Shown here: positions 7,656 to 16,625 of the stretch, piece after piece
Layout of the letters: every line of letters begins with the position of its first letter
Position numbering within the stretch: the stretch's first letter is position 1
Assembly: GCF_014279995.1 (NCBI RefSeq)
Contig: NZ_CP047935.1
Location: 593,243 to 657,242 of the forward strand
Direction of reading: 5' to 3'
DNA: 64,000 nt
Source: Synechococcus sp. BIOS-E4-1
GTDB taxonomy: Bacteria > Cyanobacteriota > Cyanobacteriia > PCC-6307 > Cyanobiaceae
Position numbers and translations under genes: made by a program
The notes under the pieces: generated by a model
Seen by the model: only the letters and a program-made list of their open reading frames with translations
The model's database searches: none
Told to the model about the DNA's origin: nothing

Positions 7656-8132
7656 TCAGATCGCGGCTGTGAGCTCCGCCTTGGTTGCATTGATGCCTTC
7701 CAGGGTGGCTACAAAATCACTCACACCGCTGAACTGGCGATAAACGGATGCAAAACGGATATAGGCGACTTCGCTGAGACTTTTCAACTTTTCGAGCACC
7801 AGTTCACCGATGTCACTGCTGGAGACTTCACGGCCGCTGCGTTGTTGAAGACTGAGTTCCAGCTCTTCAACCATGGTTTCAAGGCGTTCTGGAGGAATCC
7901 CAGTCTTCTCGCAGGCACGACTCAAGCCATGAAGCAATTTGCTGCGACTGAAAGTTTCACGATTGCCATTTCGCTTGATCACTGTGATCGGAACGGTTTC
8001 AACCCGTTCGTAGGTGGTGAAACGAAATTCGCAATTGAGGCATTCCCGTCGCCGACGCACGCTTCTACCTCCGTCGGCGGCTCTTGATTCGAGCACCCGG
8101 CTATCGGTGTTCTGGCAGGAGGGGCACTGCAC
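7656..8132 (-). CDS. nrdR: Transcriptional repressor NrdR
   Basis: A complete 158-residue NrdR. The N-terminal zinc ribbon is visible as [15 protein letters not shown] and [13 protein letters not shown], followed by the ATP-cone domain beginning [20 protein letters not shown]. NrdR senses ATP/dATP and represses ribonucleotide reductase genes. No ribonucleotide reductase gene is in this window. It lies between psbT, whose terminator precedes it, and rps1, all on the minus strand. Confidence 0.96.
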   Translation of the reverse strand: MQCPSCQNTDSRVLESRAADGGRSVRRRRECLNCEFRFTTYERVETVPITVIKRNGNRETFSRSKLLHGLSRACEKTGIPPERLETMVEELELSLQQRSGREVSSSDIGELVLEKLKSLSEVAYIRFASVYRQFSGVSDFVATLEGINATKAELTAAI

Positions 8133-8215
8133 GCCCTAACAATTACGTAGATGTATGAATTGTAAGGCTCGCGTCCACCCATGACATCTATGGCGCGAAT
8201 TCACGTTTTAGACAT

Positions 8216-8243
8216 AAAAAAAGCCCCGCTCAATGCGGGGCTG
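8216..8243 (-). terminator. Terminator after psbT
   Basis: Read on the minus strand, AGCCCCGC pairs with GCGGGGCT around the loop ATTGA and is followed by seven T residues. It lies directly behind the psbT stop and ends the psbB-psbT transcript before nrdR. Confidence 0.85.
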
Positions 8244-8249
8244 AGAAGA

Positions 8250-8345
8250 TCACTTGCCGATCTTCGGAGGATCGCGGAATGCGATCGCGAAGAACAGAGT
8301 TGCAATCGCGAGAGTGAGGATGAGGATGTAAGCGAAGCTTTCCAT
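8250..8345 (-). CDS. psbT: Photosystem II protein T
   Basis: This 31-residue membrane peptide begins [20 protein letters not shown] and ends [10 protein letters not shown], the standard PsbT sequence. One transmembrane helix spans nearly the whole length. PsbT sits at the photosystem II dimer interface and supports repair and the electron acceptor side. The gene follows psbB by 21 bp with a ribosome binding site GGAG in the gap, the arrangement conserved in cyanobacteria and plastids. It is too short for ordinary ORF thresholds. Confidence 0.96.
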   Translation of the reverse strand: MESFAYILILTLAIATLFFAIAFRDPPKIGK

Positions 8346-8366
8346 CGGTTATCTCCAAAGGGCTGA

Positions 8367-9926
8367 TCAGCTGAGCGGTGTGCCTGCAGGGGGAACGTAG
8401 CCCTCTGGCAGTCGGCGAGTAGAACGGTCTCCCAGTTTTTGGAAGAGACCAAATTCCACCTGTTCGCCGAGGTCGGGATCAATTCCGGCGAACACATCGC
8501 GATACAGCGTACGGGCTCCGTGCCAGATGTGGCCGAAGAAGAAGAGCAGAGCGAATACCGCGTGACCGAAGGTGAACCAACCACGCGGTGAGCTGCGGAA
8601 GGTGCCGTCGGAGTTGTAGGTCTCGCGATCGAATTCGAACGCTTCTCCTAACTGTGATTTGCGGGCCAGTCGTTTCACGTCAGCAGGGTCAGTGAAGGTT
8701 TGACCGTCAAGTGCTCCACCAAACACTGATGCCGTGACGCCTTGCTGTTCGAAGGAGTACTTCGCTTCAGCTCGACGGAAGGGAATGTCAGCCCGGACAA
8801 CTCCATCAGTGTCTTCAAGAATCACAGGGAAGTTCTCGAAAAAGTTCGGCAGGCGACGGACCTGCAGTTCACGTCCGTCTTTATCTGTGAAAGCAATGTG
8901 CCCCAACCATCCAGTGGCTAAGCCATCTCCGTTGACCATGGGGCCAACTCGGAATAGTCCACCCTTGGCCGGACTATTGCCGACGTAGTCGTAGAAGGCA
9001 AGTTTTTCTGGAATCGAAGCATAGGCCTCAGATTCTGATTGACCTTGATCCATCGCGGTCTGAACGCGACGGTTGATCTCGGTCTTGAAGTAGCTCTGGT
9101 CCCACTGATAACGAGTGGGGCCGAACAGCTCAATCGGAGTTGCAGCAGCTCCGTACCACATCGTTCCTGCAACGATGAATGCTGCGAAGAACACAGCAGC
9201 GATGGCACTGGCCAAAACTGTTTCGATGTTGCCCATCCGCAAGGCCTTGTAGAGGCGTTCAGGTGGACGTGTTGTGATGTGGAAAATTCCTGCAATGATG
9301 CCGACGATTCCAGCAGCAATGTGGTGGGCAACAATTCCACCTGGGTTGAAAGGGTTGAAACCTTCAGGACCCCAAGACGGTTGTACAGGCTCTAAGTGAC
9401 CGGTGATCCCGTAAGCATCAGTGACCCACATTCCTGGGCCAAAGACTCCTGTGAGGTGAAAAGCTCCGAATCCAAAGCAGCCGAGACCTGCCAGGAGCAG
9501 GTGGATGCCAAAAATTTTGGGGAGGTCGAGCGCTGGCTCCCCTGTGCGGGGGTCTTGCCAGATCTCGAGATCCCAGAATGTCCAGTGCCAAATAGCGGCG
9601 AGCATGAGCAAGCCACTGAAAACTATGTGTGCAGCGGCGACACCTTCGAAGCTCCAGAAGCCAGGATCTACGCCTGAGGCTCCCGTAATGCTCCAGCCTC
9701 CCCAGCTGTCCGTCACGCCCAAGCGGGCCATGAAGGGCATCACGAACATGCCCTGACGCCACATCGGGTTCAGGACTGGATCGGAGGGGTCGAAGATGGC
9801 GAGTTCATAAAGAGCCATCGAGCCGGCCCAGCCGGCGACGAGGGCAGTGTGCATGAGGTGCACGGCCAGAAGGCGGCCTGGGTCGTTAATGACGACGGTG
9901 TGCACCCGATACCAGGGCAATCCCAT
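8367..9926 (-). CDS. psbB: Photosystem II CP47 core antenna protein
   Basis: This is the complete 519-residue CP47 chlorophyll-binding protein, starting [20 protein letters not shown]. The six-helix antenna layout is recognisable, with paired histidines in segments such as [11 protein letters not shown] and [17 protein letters not shown], plus the large lumenal loop between helices V and VI (residues about 260-450). It funnels excitation energy to the D1/D2 reaction centre in the thylakoid membrane. It is cotranscribed with psbT. The 260 bp upstream, up to the divergent ferredoxin gene, must carry its promoter. Confidence 0.98.
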   Translation of the reverse strand: MGLPWYRVHTVVINDPGRLLAVHLMHTALVAGWAGSMALYELAIFDPSDPVLNPMWRQGMFVMPFMARLGVTDSWGGWSITGASGVDPGFWSFEGVAAAHIVFSGLLMLAAIWHWTFWDLEIWQDPRTGEPALDLPKIFGIHLLLAGLGCFGFGAFHLTGVFGPGMWVTDAYGITGHLEPVQPSWGPEGFNPFNPGGIVAHHIAAGIVGIIAGIFHITTRPPERLYKALRMGNIETVLASAIAAVFFAAFIVAGTMWYGAAATPIELFGPTRYQWDQSYFKTEINRRVQTAMDQGQSESEAYASIPEKLAFYDYVGNSPAKGGLFRVGPMVNGDGLATGWLGHIAFTDKDGRELQVRRLPNFFENFPVILEDTDGVVRADIPFRRAEAKYSFEQQGVTASVFGGALDGQTFTDPADVKRLARKSQLGEAFEFDRETYNSDGTFRSSPRGWFTFGHAVFALLFFFGHIWHGARTLYRDVFAGIDPDLGEQVEFGLFQKLGDRSTRRLPEGYVPPAGTPLS

Positions 9927-10187
9927 GAGTCAGGTTCGGGGGAACGTAGCTGCCAATGCAGTCAGACTTTTCGATCGTAGGTCGTTCACTTCGATGTATG
10001 CGCCAGGCTGTCGTGAGCTGAAATGCGAATTGACGGGCTCTTATTACATCGAAGTTCTCGTGCCCGCCGGATTCCTGGGTTTGCTTGTCTTCGCAGCAAT
10101 CTCTCGCGGGGGGTTACAAAACTCAACCTGAGGCTCGTAGTGTCTGTGCCCCGGCGTGTCGCAGCGCCCTTCTCTTCAAGAGGTTCA

Positions 10188-10682
10188 ATGCCTGTCATCC
10201 GTTTTGTGCGTGAGGGTCGGGATGTGGAGTGCTTCCCGGGTGAAAACCTGCGCGCTGTGGCCGTGCGGGAGGGAATTCAGCTTTACGGGCTGAAAGGTCA
10301 GCTCGGTAACTGTGGGGGCTGCGGTCAGTGCAGTACCTGCTTCGTAAAGATTGAAGGTGAGACGTCCACAGCCGCGATGAGCCCAAGAACCGCGGTGGAG
10401 GAGGTGAAGCTCAGGCGCAGGCCAGAAGGATGGCGCCTGGCTTGCCAGTCTCTAGTTGAGCAGTCGGTGGTGGTGGTGACAAAACCTCAGGCATCCATGC
10501 CTGAACAGAACAAGCGGGTGGCTGCCGCCCTGGCGGCAACTCTTCCTCCTGGTCCAGTGGAGTGGCCTGTTGCGCCTGCTGTTGATGGGGAGACGGCTGA
10601 TCAGTCAGTCACTGACGAATCCATGCGGCCGCTGAAAGTCTCAGGTCAGGCTTCGCCTGCAACGCCCGGTGAAGAGCGCTGA
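10188..10682 (+). CDS. 2Fe-2S ferredoxin-like protein
   Basis: The 164-residue product has an N-terminal [2Fe-2S] ferredoxin domain (about 1-95) and a proline/alanine-rich C-terminal extension of unknown role. Its cysteines follow CX5CX2C (GNCGGCGQCSTC near residue 45) with a fourth in RLACQS, a spacing of the adrenodoxin kind and not the CX4CX2C of photosynthetic PetF; an extra cysteine sits inside the cluster loop. The ATG at 10188 is chosen because AAGAGG lies just upstream and the longer open frame has a non-protein-like beginning. It lies between psbB (divergent) and psbM (58 bp downstream), which suggests a photosystem II link. The electron-transfer partner is unknown. Confidence 0.82.
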   Translation: MPVIRFVREGRDVECFPGENLRAVAVREGIQLYGLKGQLGNCGGCGQCSTCFVKIEGETSTAAMSPRTAVEEVKLRRRPEGWRLACQSLVEQSVVVVTKPQASMPEQNKRVAAALAATLPPGPVEWPVAPAVDGETADQSVTDESMRPLKVSGQASPATPGEER

Positions 10683-10740
10683 TCGGTTCGAGTCAAAGCT
10701 TTCCGGACGGTGATACGTTCCAGCAGGTTCTTTCACGTTC

Positions 10741-10845
10741 ATGGAAACCAACGATCTCGGCTTCGTGGCCAGCCTGCTGTTTGTTCTGGTGCCGACCGTC
10801 TTCCTGATCATCCTGTTCATTCAGACCAACAGCCGTGAGGGGTGA
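10741..10845 (+). CDS. psbM: Photosystem II protein M
   Basis: This 34-residue single-helix peptide begins [20 protein letters not shown] and ends IQTNSREG, matching PsbM. It lies at the photosystem II dimer interface near PsbT, which is encoded 2.4 kb away on the opposite strand. The gene follows the ferredoxin-like gene by 58 bp. The gene ends in the arm of a hairpin that overlaps its stop codon. Confidence 0.93.
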   Translation: METNDLGFVASLLFVLVPTVFLIILFIQTNSREG

Positions 10846-10859
10846 CTCCACTCACGGCT
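10831..10859 (+). terminator. Hairpin overlapping the psbM stop
   Basis: AGCCGTGAG pairs with CTCACGGCT over an 11-base loop that includes the psbM stop codon. Only a weak T-content follows (GTTCC), so it may act as a terminator or as an mRNA-stabilising 3' structure. Confidence 0.5.
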
Positions 10860-10876
10860 GTTCCGATCGTGACCTT

Positions 10877-11725
10877 TCACCTCTGTTCCGGTTCTCTCAC
10901 AAGAAGCACCGGTGCAGGGGCGTGAACTCGGATGTAGTCGCTGACTGAACCACCAAGCAGTTTGTCGAGGTCAACCAGTCCTCTCGCCACCAGAGGGCGA
11001 CGGTCCTGAGAGGCCAGCACGACCAGGTCAGCATTGATCTGTTCTGCTGCCAAGCACACCCCTTTGCCGATGTCGGCGTCGGTGACGTGCAAGGGCTTGA
11101 GTTCAACCCCGAGCTTGCGAGCTCTCTGGACAGCGCAGTCGAGATAGGTATCGCTCTTGATGGCTGCTCCTCGTGATGGGGTGGGGTCTTGTCGCGCCAC
11201 GTGGACGCCGGTTAGCTGCCCTCCTGGAATCTCGAGGACCATTTCGCAAGCGAGCTTGAGGGCGTCATCGCCGACTCCCGTGCCATCGATGGTGACCAGA
11301 ACCCGGTTGATATGACGAATGTAAAGGTCGTCGCGGACCAGCAACATGGGTCGCGTCGACAGTTGGAAGACGTACTGACTGGCACTGTTGGACAGGATTG
11401 ACCGGAGCCTGCCAAGTCCTCGTGATCCCATCACGATGAGATCCACGTTCAGTTCATCCGCCACATTGAGAACGGTCTGCTTGGTGTCCCCCTGACGGAT
11501 GATCGAATTGACGTCCTGCGGGTTAAGTCCCAGCTTTTCCACAGACTCAGCCAGAAGGCTGCCTGCGCTTTCCCAGTGCTGTTGCGTTGCCGCCATGGTC
11601 TGTTCCGGGACCACATGCAGGAGATTGATCCTGGCAGCCTTGAAGGCAGGCAGGTCGCGCAGCATGTTGATCATTTCACCGACGTGGCCTTTGCCTGAAT
11701 CGGCGATCAGAAGGTTCTTGAACAC
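10877..11725 (-). CDS. Tandem universal stress protein
   Basis: This 282-residue product contains two UspA domains, roughly 1-132 and 138-280. The first carries the nucleotide-binding signature VMGSRGLGRLRSILSNSAS and ends PMLLVRD; the second ends in VSDYIRVHAPAPVLLVRE. Proteins of this family bind ATP or AMP and rise under stress, but individual roles vary. The start appears to be GTG at 11725. It is convergent with psbM and divergent from the thioesterase, 54 bp apart, so its promoter must lie in that short gap. Confidence 0.88.
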   Translation of the reverse strand: MFKNLLIADSGKGHVGEMINMLRDLPAFKAARINLLHVVPEQTMAATQQHWESAGSLLAESVEKLGLNPQDVNSIIRQGDTKQTVLNVADELNVDLIVMGSRGLGRLRSILSNSASQYVFQLSTRPMLLVRDDLYIRHINRVLVTIDGTGVGDDALKLACEMVLEIPGGQLTGVHVARQDPTPSRGAAIKSDTYLDCAVQRARKLGVELKPLHVTDADIGKGVCLAAEQINADLVVLASQDRRPLVARGLVDLDKLLGGSVSDYIRVHAPAPVLLVREPEQR

Positions 11726-11779
11726 GGCGAAGTTTCAGCCTATGCAGCAGCCTATGGCTGATTGGAGTTCCCAGTTCGC

Positions 11780-12229
11780 ATGCTGAATGAGAGCGTTACC
11801 AGGCTCCCCTGGCGCCTGGACAAGCGAGTGCTCCCACAGCACACAGACCATGGCGGTGTGATGTGGCATGGCGCCTATGTGGGTTGGCTTGAGGAGGCCC
11901 GGGTGGAGGCGCTGTCTGCAACCGGATACCCCTACGAAAAGATGGCTTCAGGTGGGCTGGAAATGCCCGTTGTTCAGCTGCAGATTCGTTATCGGGAGGC
12001 GCTGATGCTTGGCGATGAGGTGGAGCTGATGAGCGTCTCCTGCGCTCCCCGGGGTGTTCGCTGGCCTTGGTCAACTCAATTCATCAAAGCTGGCGTTTGC
12101 GTGGCTGAAGCTTCAGTGGAGCTTGCTTTGGTGAGCGTGCGTCCAGTCCGAAAGGTTCTGCGGCACCCGCCTGAAGCAGTGGCAGCGGCATTCAGGGCCT
12201 TGGCTGAGGGGCCAAAGTGCAAGGGTTGA
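11780..12229 (+). CDS. Hotdog-fold acyl-CoA thioesterase
   Basis: At 149 residues from the ATG at 11780, this matches the YbgC/4HBT thioesterase type: the active-site region HTDHGGVMWHGAYVGWLEEA near residue 21 corresponds to the family's DTDxxGxVxHxxY block with the catalytic Asp kept. A second conserved patch is QIRYREALMLGDEVEL. The family hydrolyses acyl- or aroyl-CoA or acyl-ACP thioesters; one cyanobacterial member acts on dihydroxynaphthoyl-CoA in phylloquinone synthesis, and this could be such an enzyme. It precedes dprA by 27 bp. Confidence 0.8.
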   Translation: MLNESVTRLPWRLDKRVLPQHTDHGGVMWHGAYVGWLEEARVEALSATGYPYEKMASGGLEMPVVQLQIRYREALMLGDEVELMSVSCAPRGVRWPWSTQFIKAGVCVAEASVELALVSVRPVRKVLRHPPEAVAAAFRALAEGPKCKG

Positions 12230-12256
12230 TAGTATTTTTGTACTAGCGCTCATGGC

Positions 12257-13372
12257 GTGTTGGAACGCTCCTGGAGATGGTTGTGGTTGCAGTGCCCTGG
12301 GATAGGCGCAGCTCGGATGCGCCAGCTCTGTTCAGCAGCCGCTGATGCGCCACGGGGTTTTCAGGATCTCTGGAGCTGGTCTCTCCCGACATTGCAGAAG
12401 GAGTTCGGATGGCCGGCTTCGGTGCTGGCATCGCTTGAGCGTTATCGATCAAGTCTCGGCCTGAAGCCTTGCATCAAGGTTCCTATCAATGTTCTGTTGC
12501 CCTGTGATCCTGAGTGGCCGGCTGGCTTTGAGAGGCTGGAGCGCCCGCCTCTGTCAATTCAGTGGCGTGGCAGTCGAAGTCTTTTGTCGTTGCTCTCGAT
12601 GCAGCAGGCGGTTGCCGTGGTGGGTACGAGAAGGCCTTCCAGCCACGGCCTTCGGATGGCGGACAATCTGGGTCGAGCCCTTGCCCAGGCTCAATGGCCT
12701 GTGGTCAGTGGTCTTGCTGAGGGCGTTGATGCAACTGCTCATCGAGCCTGTCTTCAGGCTGGAGGCAGTCCCGTGGCTGTTCTGGGAACTCCGCTGCATC
12801 GCGTTTATCCGCCTGAACATCGCAGTTTGCAGCAGGAGGTCGCAGAGGCTGGGCTGCTGATCACTGAGCTCCGCGATTCCGAGAGGGTCCTGCGATCCAG
12901 TTTTGCTCTGCGCAACCGCTTGCTCGTCGCTGTGACAAGGGCTGTGGTGGTGGTGGAATGTCCTGAGAACAGTGGAGCGCTGCGTTCGGCTGCGATGGCG
13001 CGTTGCTTAGGCATCCCCGTCTGGGTTGTTCCAGGTGATGCGCTGCGTGAATCGTCTCAAGGCAGCAATGCGCTGCTTCAGTCGGAGGCACTGCCGCTGA
13101 TCAATGTCCAGGCTTTGCTTGATCAGCTTGGGCCAGGTCCTTGTATTTCCTGTGTTGGGAAGAGTGATGCTCCCGCTTTGAAGTCAGAGAAGCTTCTGAC
13201 TGTCAATCCTGTGCAGACTCGTTTGTTGAAGCTGGTGGATGACGATTCCAGCTTCGATGTGATGGTGCAAGCATTGCAAACCACCCCTGACCGTGTTGCT
13301 GCGGAGCTGCTGAAACTTGAGCTGGATGGTTTGGTTGTGGCGCAGCCAGGCCTGCGTTGGCGCTCGCTTTAG
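12257..13372 (+). CDS. dprA: DNA processing protein DprA
   Basis: A 371-residue DprA/Smf protein, the loader of RecA on incoming single-stranded DNA during transformation. The Rossmann-like core shows VAVVGTRRPSSHG near residue 118, VSGLAEGVDATAHRACL, and FALRNRLLVAVTRAVVVVE. A C-terminal winged-helix-like region follows near 310-371. The start is GTG at 12257; an ATG five bases upstream is out of frame. With comF at the other end of the window this adds to evidence of a natural competence system. prmC starts 9 bp downstream. Confidence 0.93.
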   Translation: MLERSWRWLWLQCPGIGAARMRQLCSAAADAPRGFQDLWSWSLPTLQKEFGWPASVLASLERYRSSLGLKPCIKVPINVLLPCDPEWPAGFERLERPPLSIQWRGSRSLLSLLSMQQAVAVVGTRRPSSHGLRMADNLGRALAQAQWPVVSGLAEGVDATAHRACLQAGGSPVAVLGTPLHRVYPPEHRSLQQEVAEAGLLITELRDSERVLRSSFALRNRLLVAVTRAVVVVECPENSGALRSAAMARCLGIPVWVVPGDALRESSQGSNALLQSEALPLINVQALLDQLGPGPCISCVGKSDAPALKSEKLLTVNPVQTRLLKLVDDDSSFDVMVQALQTTPDRVAAELLKLELDGLVVAQPGLRWRSL

Positions 13373-13381
13373 GTTGATTTC

Positions 13382-14275
13382 ATGGAGTCGGCTTCGTGTT
13401 CAGGACAGGAATTGCTGACCTGGCGACGCCAGCAATTACTTCGTGGAGGGCGGGCTGTTGATCTCGACTGGCTTTTGGCGATGGAGGCCAATCTCAGCTG
13501 GGCGGAACTTCAGCGGTTGCGGATTCTGCCCGAGTCGATCGCTCCTCTGGCCAGCACCCTCCAGGACCTGGAGAAGCTCTGGGCAGTGCATCTTCAGGAC
13601 CACGTTCCGCTGCAGCATCTTGTCGGACGCTGTCCATGGCGCGATCTCGATCTTCGAATTAGCCCAGCAGCACTGATCCCCCGCCAGGAGACGGAGCTCC
13701 TGATTGATTTCGCGCTTGATTGCCTGCAGGATCCATCGGCGACAGGTTGGGCCTCTGCGGGACGCTGGGCTGATCTGGGTACAGGCAGCGGAGCTCTTGC
13801 CGTTGCTCTCGCTCGTGCCCTGCCGGGATGGGATGGACATGCTGTGGATCTCAGCGCTGCTGCTCTCGAGTTGGCGCGGATCAACCTCAACGCCTTGACG
13901 ACATCTCTCAGATGGCAGCTGCATCAAGGTTCTTGGTGGGATCCACTGGAATGCTGGTGGGGACAGTTCGACCTTGTGGTCGCCAATCCGCCTTACATCC
14001 CCACTCAGGTTGTGGACGAGCTCGATCCACTCGTTCGCGACCATGAACCAAGGCAGGCTCTGTGTGGTGGGGAAGATGGTCTGGATTGCTGCAGAGCGAT
14101 TTTGGGACTGGCCCCTCAGGCACTCTCACCAGGCGGATGGTTGTTGCTCGAGCATCATCACGATCAGAGTGATCAGGTGCTTGGCCTGATGAGCTCTGCA
14201 GGACTTGTGTCGTCCAGAGCCCGCTCCGATCTCAGCGGCGTCAGGCGTTTTGCTATCGCGAGGCGTCACCTTTGA
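13382..14275 (+). CDS. prmC: Peptide chain release factor N5-glutamine methyltransferase
   Basis: This 297-residue enzyme methylates the GGQ glutamine of release factors RF1 and RF2. It has a helical N-terminal domain (1-90) with the block PLQHLVGRCPWRDLDL, then a class I methyltransferase domain with the SAM-binding WADLGTGSGALAVALARALP and the diagnostic catalytic motif VVANPPYIP. The C-terminal GEDGLDCCRAILGLA region is also typical. It lies between dprA and tsaC in one operon-like run on the plus strand. Confidence 0.95.
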   Translation: MESASCSGQELLTWRRQQLLRGGRAVDLDWLLAMEANLSWAELQRLRILPESIAPLASTLQDLEKLWAVHLQDHVPLQHLVGRCPWRDLDLRISPAALIPRQETELLIDFALDCLQDPSATGWASAGRWADLGTGSGALAVALARALPGWDGHAVDLSAAALELARINLNALTTSLRWQLHQGSWWDPLECWWGQFDLVVANPPYIPTQVVDELDPLVRDHEPRQALCGGEDGLDCCRAILGLAPQALSPGGWLLLEHHHDQSDQVLGLMSSAGLVSSRARSDLSGVRRFAIARRHL

Positions 14276-14302
14276 CTTTCATCCTGTTCTTTGCTCTCGC
14301 TC

Positions 14303-14920
14303 ATGACCCATGACAAGCCCTCATTGATGTCAGCCATCGAGTTGGTCCGGCATCTCAGGGGTGGTGGAGCAGCTCTGCTACCCACGGATACCTTGCCAGC
14401 GCTTGCCGCCGTACCTGACCATGCGGCACAGATATGGACTCTCAAGCAGCGTCCTCAGGAGAAACCTCTGATCCTGATGGCAGCTCAGGCTGATCAGTTA
14501 CTTGCGCTTACCAGTGAAGACGCCAGGATTGATGCGCAACCGCTCGCCCGTCGCTTCTGGCCAGGCGCACTGACTCTGGTGCTTCCGGTGCAGGGGCGTC
14601 TGACTCAGAGCCTCAATCCAGGTCAAGGAACCCTGGGAATGCGCATCCCGGATTGTGATCTCACCCGAGCTCTGCTGATGCAGAGCGGTCCACTGGCAAC
14701 AACAAGTGCCAATCCTTCGGGCGCACCGCCAAGTCAGAACGCAGCGGAAGCCGCTGCGGCTTTTCCGGATCTGCCGCTGCTGGCTCCGCTGCCCTGGCCC
14801 CAGACCTCTGGGCTGGCGAGCACTGTGATTGGCTGGAAATCTCCAGGGTGCTGGCAACTGCTGCGCCAGGGCGCTGTGATGGTTGATGTGATTGAGAGGT
14901 CTCCTCCATGCTCTGGCTGA
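14303..14920 (+). CDS. tsaC: Threonylcarbamoyl-AMP synthase, TsaC/YrdC type
   Basis: The 205-residue product (ATG at 14303; a TTG 12 bp upstream is also in frame) is a Sua5/YciO/YrdC protein. Key blocks are LLPTDTLPALAA, the lysine/arginine motif LKQRPQEKPLILM, and LATTSANPSGAPPS. It uses threonine, bicarbonate and ATP to make the donor for t6A modification of tRNAs reading ANN codons. It is short, without the extra C-terminal Sua5 domain. Its 3' end overlaps the next small membrane gene by 13 bp. Confidence 0.9.
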   Translation: MTHDKPSLMSAIELVRHLRGGGAALLPTDTLPALAAVPDHAAQIWTLKQRPQEKPLILMAAQADQLLALTSEDARIDAQPLARRFWPGALTLVLPVQGRLTQSLNPGQGTLGMRIPDCDLTRALLMQSGPLATTSANPSGAPPSQNAAEAAAAFPDLPLLAPLPWPQTSGLASTVIGWKSPGCWQLLRQGAVMVDVIERSPPCSG

Positions 14921-15081
14921 TTGCACTTGTGCTGCTACTCCAGGCCCTCTTTCACTGGACGCTGGAACCGGCAATCCGATGGCTCACGCCCTTGTTCGAA
15001 CTGAGGGTGCTGCCCTTGCTACTCGGCTTGCTGGGGATCTGGTTTCTGGCAGGGCGCACTGACTCCGATAGAACGCGCTGA
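14908..15081 (+). CDS. Small two-helix membrane protein
   Basis: This 57-residue protein begins inside the last codons of tsaC and has two hydrophobic segments, LWLIALVLLLQALFHW (2-17) and VLPLLLGLLGIWFLAG (34-49), joined by a short polar turn, with a charged tail TDSDRTR. The overlap suggests translational coupling with tsaC. The composition is clearly that of a membrane protein and not a chance frame. Function unknown. Confidence 0.65.
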   Translation: MLWLIALVLLLQALFHWTLEPAIRWLTPLFELRVLPLLLGLLGIWFLAGRTDSDRTR

Positions 15082-15104
15082 GCAATGGGTTTTCAGTCCC
15101 GTGA

Positions 15105-15176
15105 AGCCGGCTGACGGATTTGAACCGACGACCTTCGCTTTACAAAAGCGCTGCTCTACCACTGAGCTAAGCCGGC
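15105..15176 (-). tRNA. tRNA-Thr (UGU)
   Basis: The reverse complement gives a 72-nt cloverleaf with acceptor stem GCCGGCT/AGCCGGC, D arm TAGCTCAGTGGTAGAGC, anticodon loop TTTGTAA (anticodon TGT) and T arm GTCGGTTCAAATCCGTC. CCA is not encoded. Its first ten bases overlap the 3' end of the LuxR-type gene on the same strand. Confidence 0.95.
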
Positions 15177-15409
15177 AATGACGGAACTCTACCGGCGCAC
15201 ACCCGCTTGTCCTCTTTGACCTGCTGCAACCACCAAAGGCTGAGCTGCAGTCTTGAACGACAGCCTGTCTTGCCCAGGGAACTGCTGATATGGCTTTCAA
15301 CGGTGCGCACACTCAAAACCAGCGTTTCAGCAATGGCACGGTTGCTGTTGCCCTCCAACAGAAGATTGAGCACGCCAATCTCTGCTGGTGTGAGCTGAAA
15401 GTTTGTCAT
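15167..15409 (-). CDS. Mini LuxR/GerE-type DNA-binding regulator
   Basis: This 80-residue protein is essentially a single LuxR-type helix-turn-helix: LTPAEIGVLNLLLEGNSNRA near residue 6 and LVLSVRTVESHISSSLGKTG near 30 match the GerE signature. No receiver or sensor domain is attached, unlike most family members. The stop codon at 15167 lies inside the 5' end of tRNA-Thr(UGU), so the last residues are encoded in tRNA sequence. What it regulates is unknown; min genes lie upstream on the same strand. Confidence 0.8.
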   Translation of the reverse strand: MTNFQLTPAEIGVLNLLLEGNSNRAIAETLVLSVRTVESHISSSLGKTGCRSRLQLSLWWLQQVKEDKRVCAGRVPSLPA

Positions 15410-15457
15410 GGATCGGGAGAAGTGCTGATGTGGGGATTCCCCTCAATCGCCGACGCG

Positions 15458-15736
15458 TCACTCTTGTGAGCTGGTCGCCATTGAACGCCGGATCGGCAGA
15501 TTGGCCACCAGTGCTGTGACGCGATCTTCGGTCTCCAGGCTCACATCGCCTTCCTCGAGGTCAATGTCCACATATTTGGCCACGACTTCAAAGATTTCAC
15601 GTCGCATCTGATCCAGAGTTTCAGGACTCAGGTCGCTGCGGTCGTGGGCCAAAACCAGTTGCAGGCGCTCACGTGCGGTGGTTGCACTGGCGGGTTGACG
15701 GCGCAGGATTTTGTCGATCAAGTCTTGCAAGGTCAT
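15458..15736 (-). CDS. minE: Cell division topological specificity factor MinE
   Basis: At 92 residues this is a standard MinE. The N-terminal part contains the MinD-interacting region with [20 protein letters not shown], and the C-terminal part ([20 protein letters not shown]-like, residues about 55-80) forms the dimerisation domain. MinE drives MinD off the membrane so that division is confined to midcell. It starts 5 bp after the minD stop, the last gene of a minC-minD-minE operon. Confidence 0.95.
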   Translation of the reverse strand: MTLQDLIDKILRRQPASATTARERLQLVLAHDRSDLSPETLDQMRREIFEVVAKYVDIDLEEGDVSLETEDRVTALVANLPIRRSMATSSQE

Positions 15737-15741
15737 GGCGT

Positions 15742-16557
15742 TCAGAAAATCTTGGTTTGCATCAGTTGGCGCACCCTGGCGCGAATGCCGCGTCGACCGT
15801 CCTTTGCAGGGTCCATGAGCGGGACGTCTTCTCCCTGGAGACGACGGGCGATATGCCCGTAAGCCTTGGCAGCAGGAGAAGCACTTCCATTGAGAGTCAG
15901 GGGTTCGCCTCGGTTGGTGCTGACAATCACCTGCTCATCTTCAAGAACCAGGCCAAGAAGCGGTAGAGCAAGGATGTCGGTGACGTCGTCGACCGCCAGC
16001 ATCTCCTGATTGGCCATCATTTTTGGTCTGACCCTGTTCAGCACGAGCTGAACGGGTGAAACCCCGTGGGTGTTGAGTAATCCGATCACACGATCGGCAT
16101 CTCTGACAGCCGATACTTCCGGAGTCGTGATCACGATTGCTTCCTTTGCGGCTGCCACGGCGTTCTTGAAGCCGTCCTCGATGCCTGCTGGGCAGTCAAT
16201 CAGGACGTAATCGAAACTTTCAGACAGCATCCCGGCAATGGTCTGCATGTCTTCAGGTTTCAGCCACTCGAGCATCCGCGGATTCCCCGCAGGCAGCAGT
16301 GCCAGGTTCGGCTCTTGCTTGTGCTTGACCAGTGCCTGGTCAAGGCGGCAGCTCTCTGCCAGCACTTCCTGTGCTGTATACACGATTCGATTCTCGAGTC
16401 CAAGCAGCAGATCGAGATTTCTGAGTCCGAAGTCCGCGTCGAGAACCACGGTGCGAGCTCCTTGTCCAGCCAGAGCGATGCCGAGATTGGCAGTGAGGGT
16501 GGTCTTGCCGACGCCACCCTTTCCCGAGCAGATCAGGATCGTTCGCGAATTGGTCAC
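15742..16557 (-). CDS. minD: Septum site-determining ATPase MinD
   Basis: The 271-residue product carries the deviant Walker A motif [18 protein letters not shown] near the N-terminus, [19 protein letters not shown], and the Walker B region [11 protein letters not shown]. The C-terminal stretch [15 protein letters not shown] would form the amphipathic membrane-targeting helix. The GTG at 16557 ([15 protein letters not shown]) is preferred because MinD proteins begin a few residues before the P-loop; the open frame extends to 16686 and would run into minC. It oscillates with MinE on the membrane and recruits MinC. Confidence 0.95.
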   Translation of the reverse strand: MTNSRTILICSGKGGVGKTTLTANLGIALAGQGARTVVLDADFGLRNLDLLLGLENRIVYTAQEVLAESCRLDQALVKHKQEPNLALLPAGNPRMLEWLKPEDMQTIAGMLSESFDYVLIDCPAGIEDGFKNAVAAAKEAIVITTPEVSAVRDADRVIGLLNTHGVSPVQLVLNRVRPKMMANQEMLAVDDVTDILALPLLGLVLEDEQVIVSTNRGEPLTLNGSASPAAKAYGHIARRLQGEDVPLMDPAKDGRRGIRARVRQLMQTKIF

Positions 16558-16625
16558 GGGGTCCCGTTTTGATCGCGCCACCTTAATGGCATTGATTCGT
16601 CCCGTCCGCCTGAAATCGATCAGAT

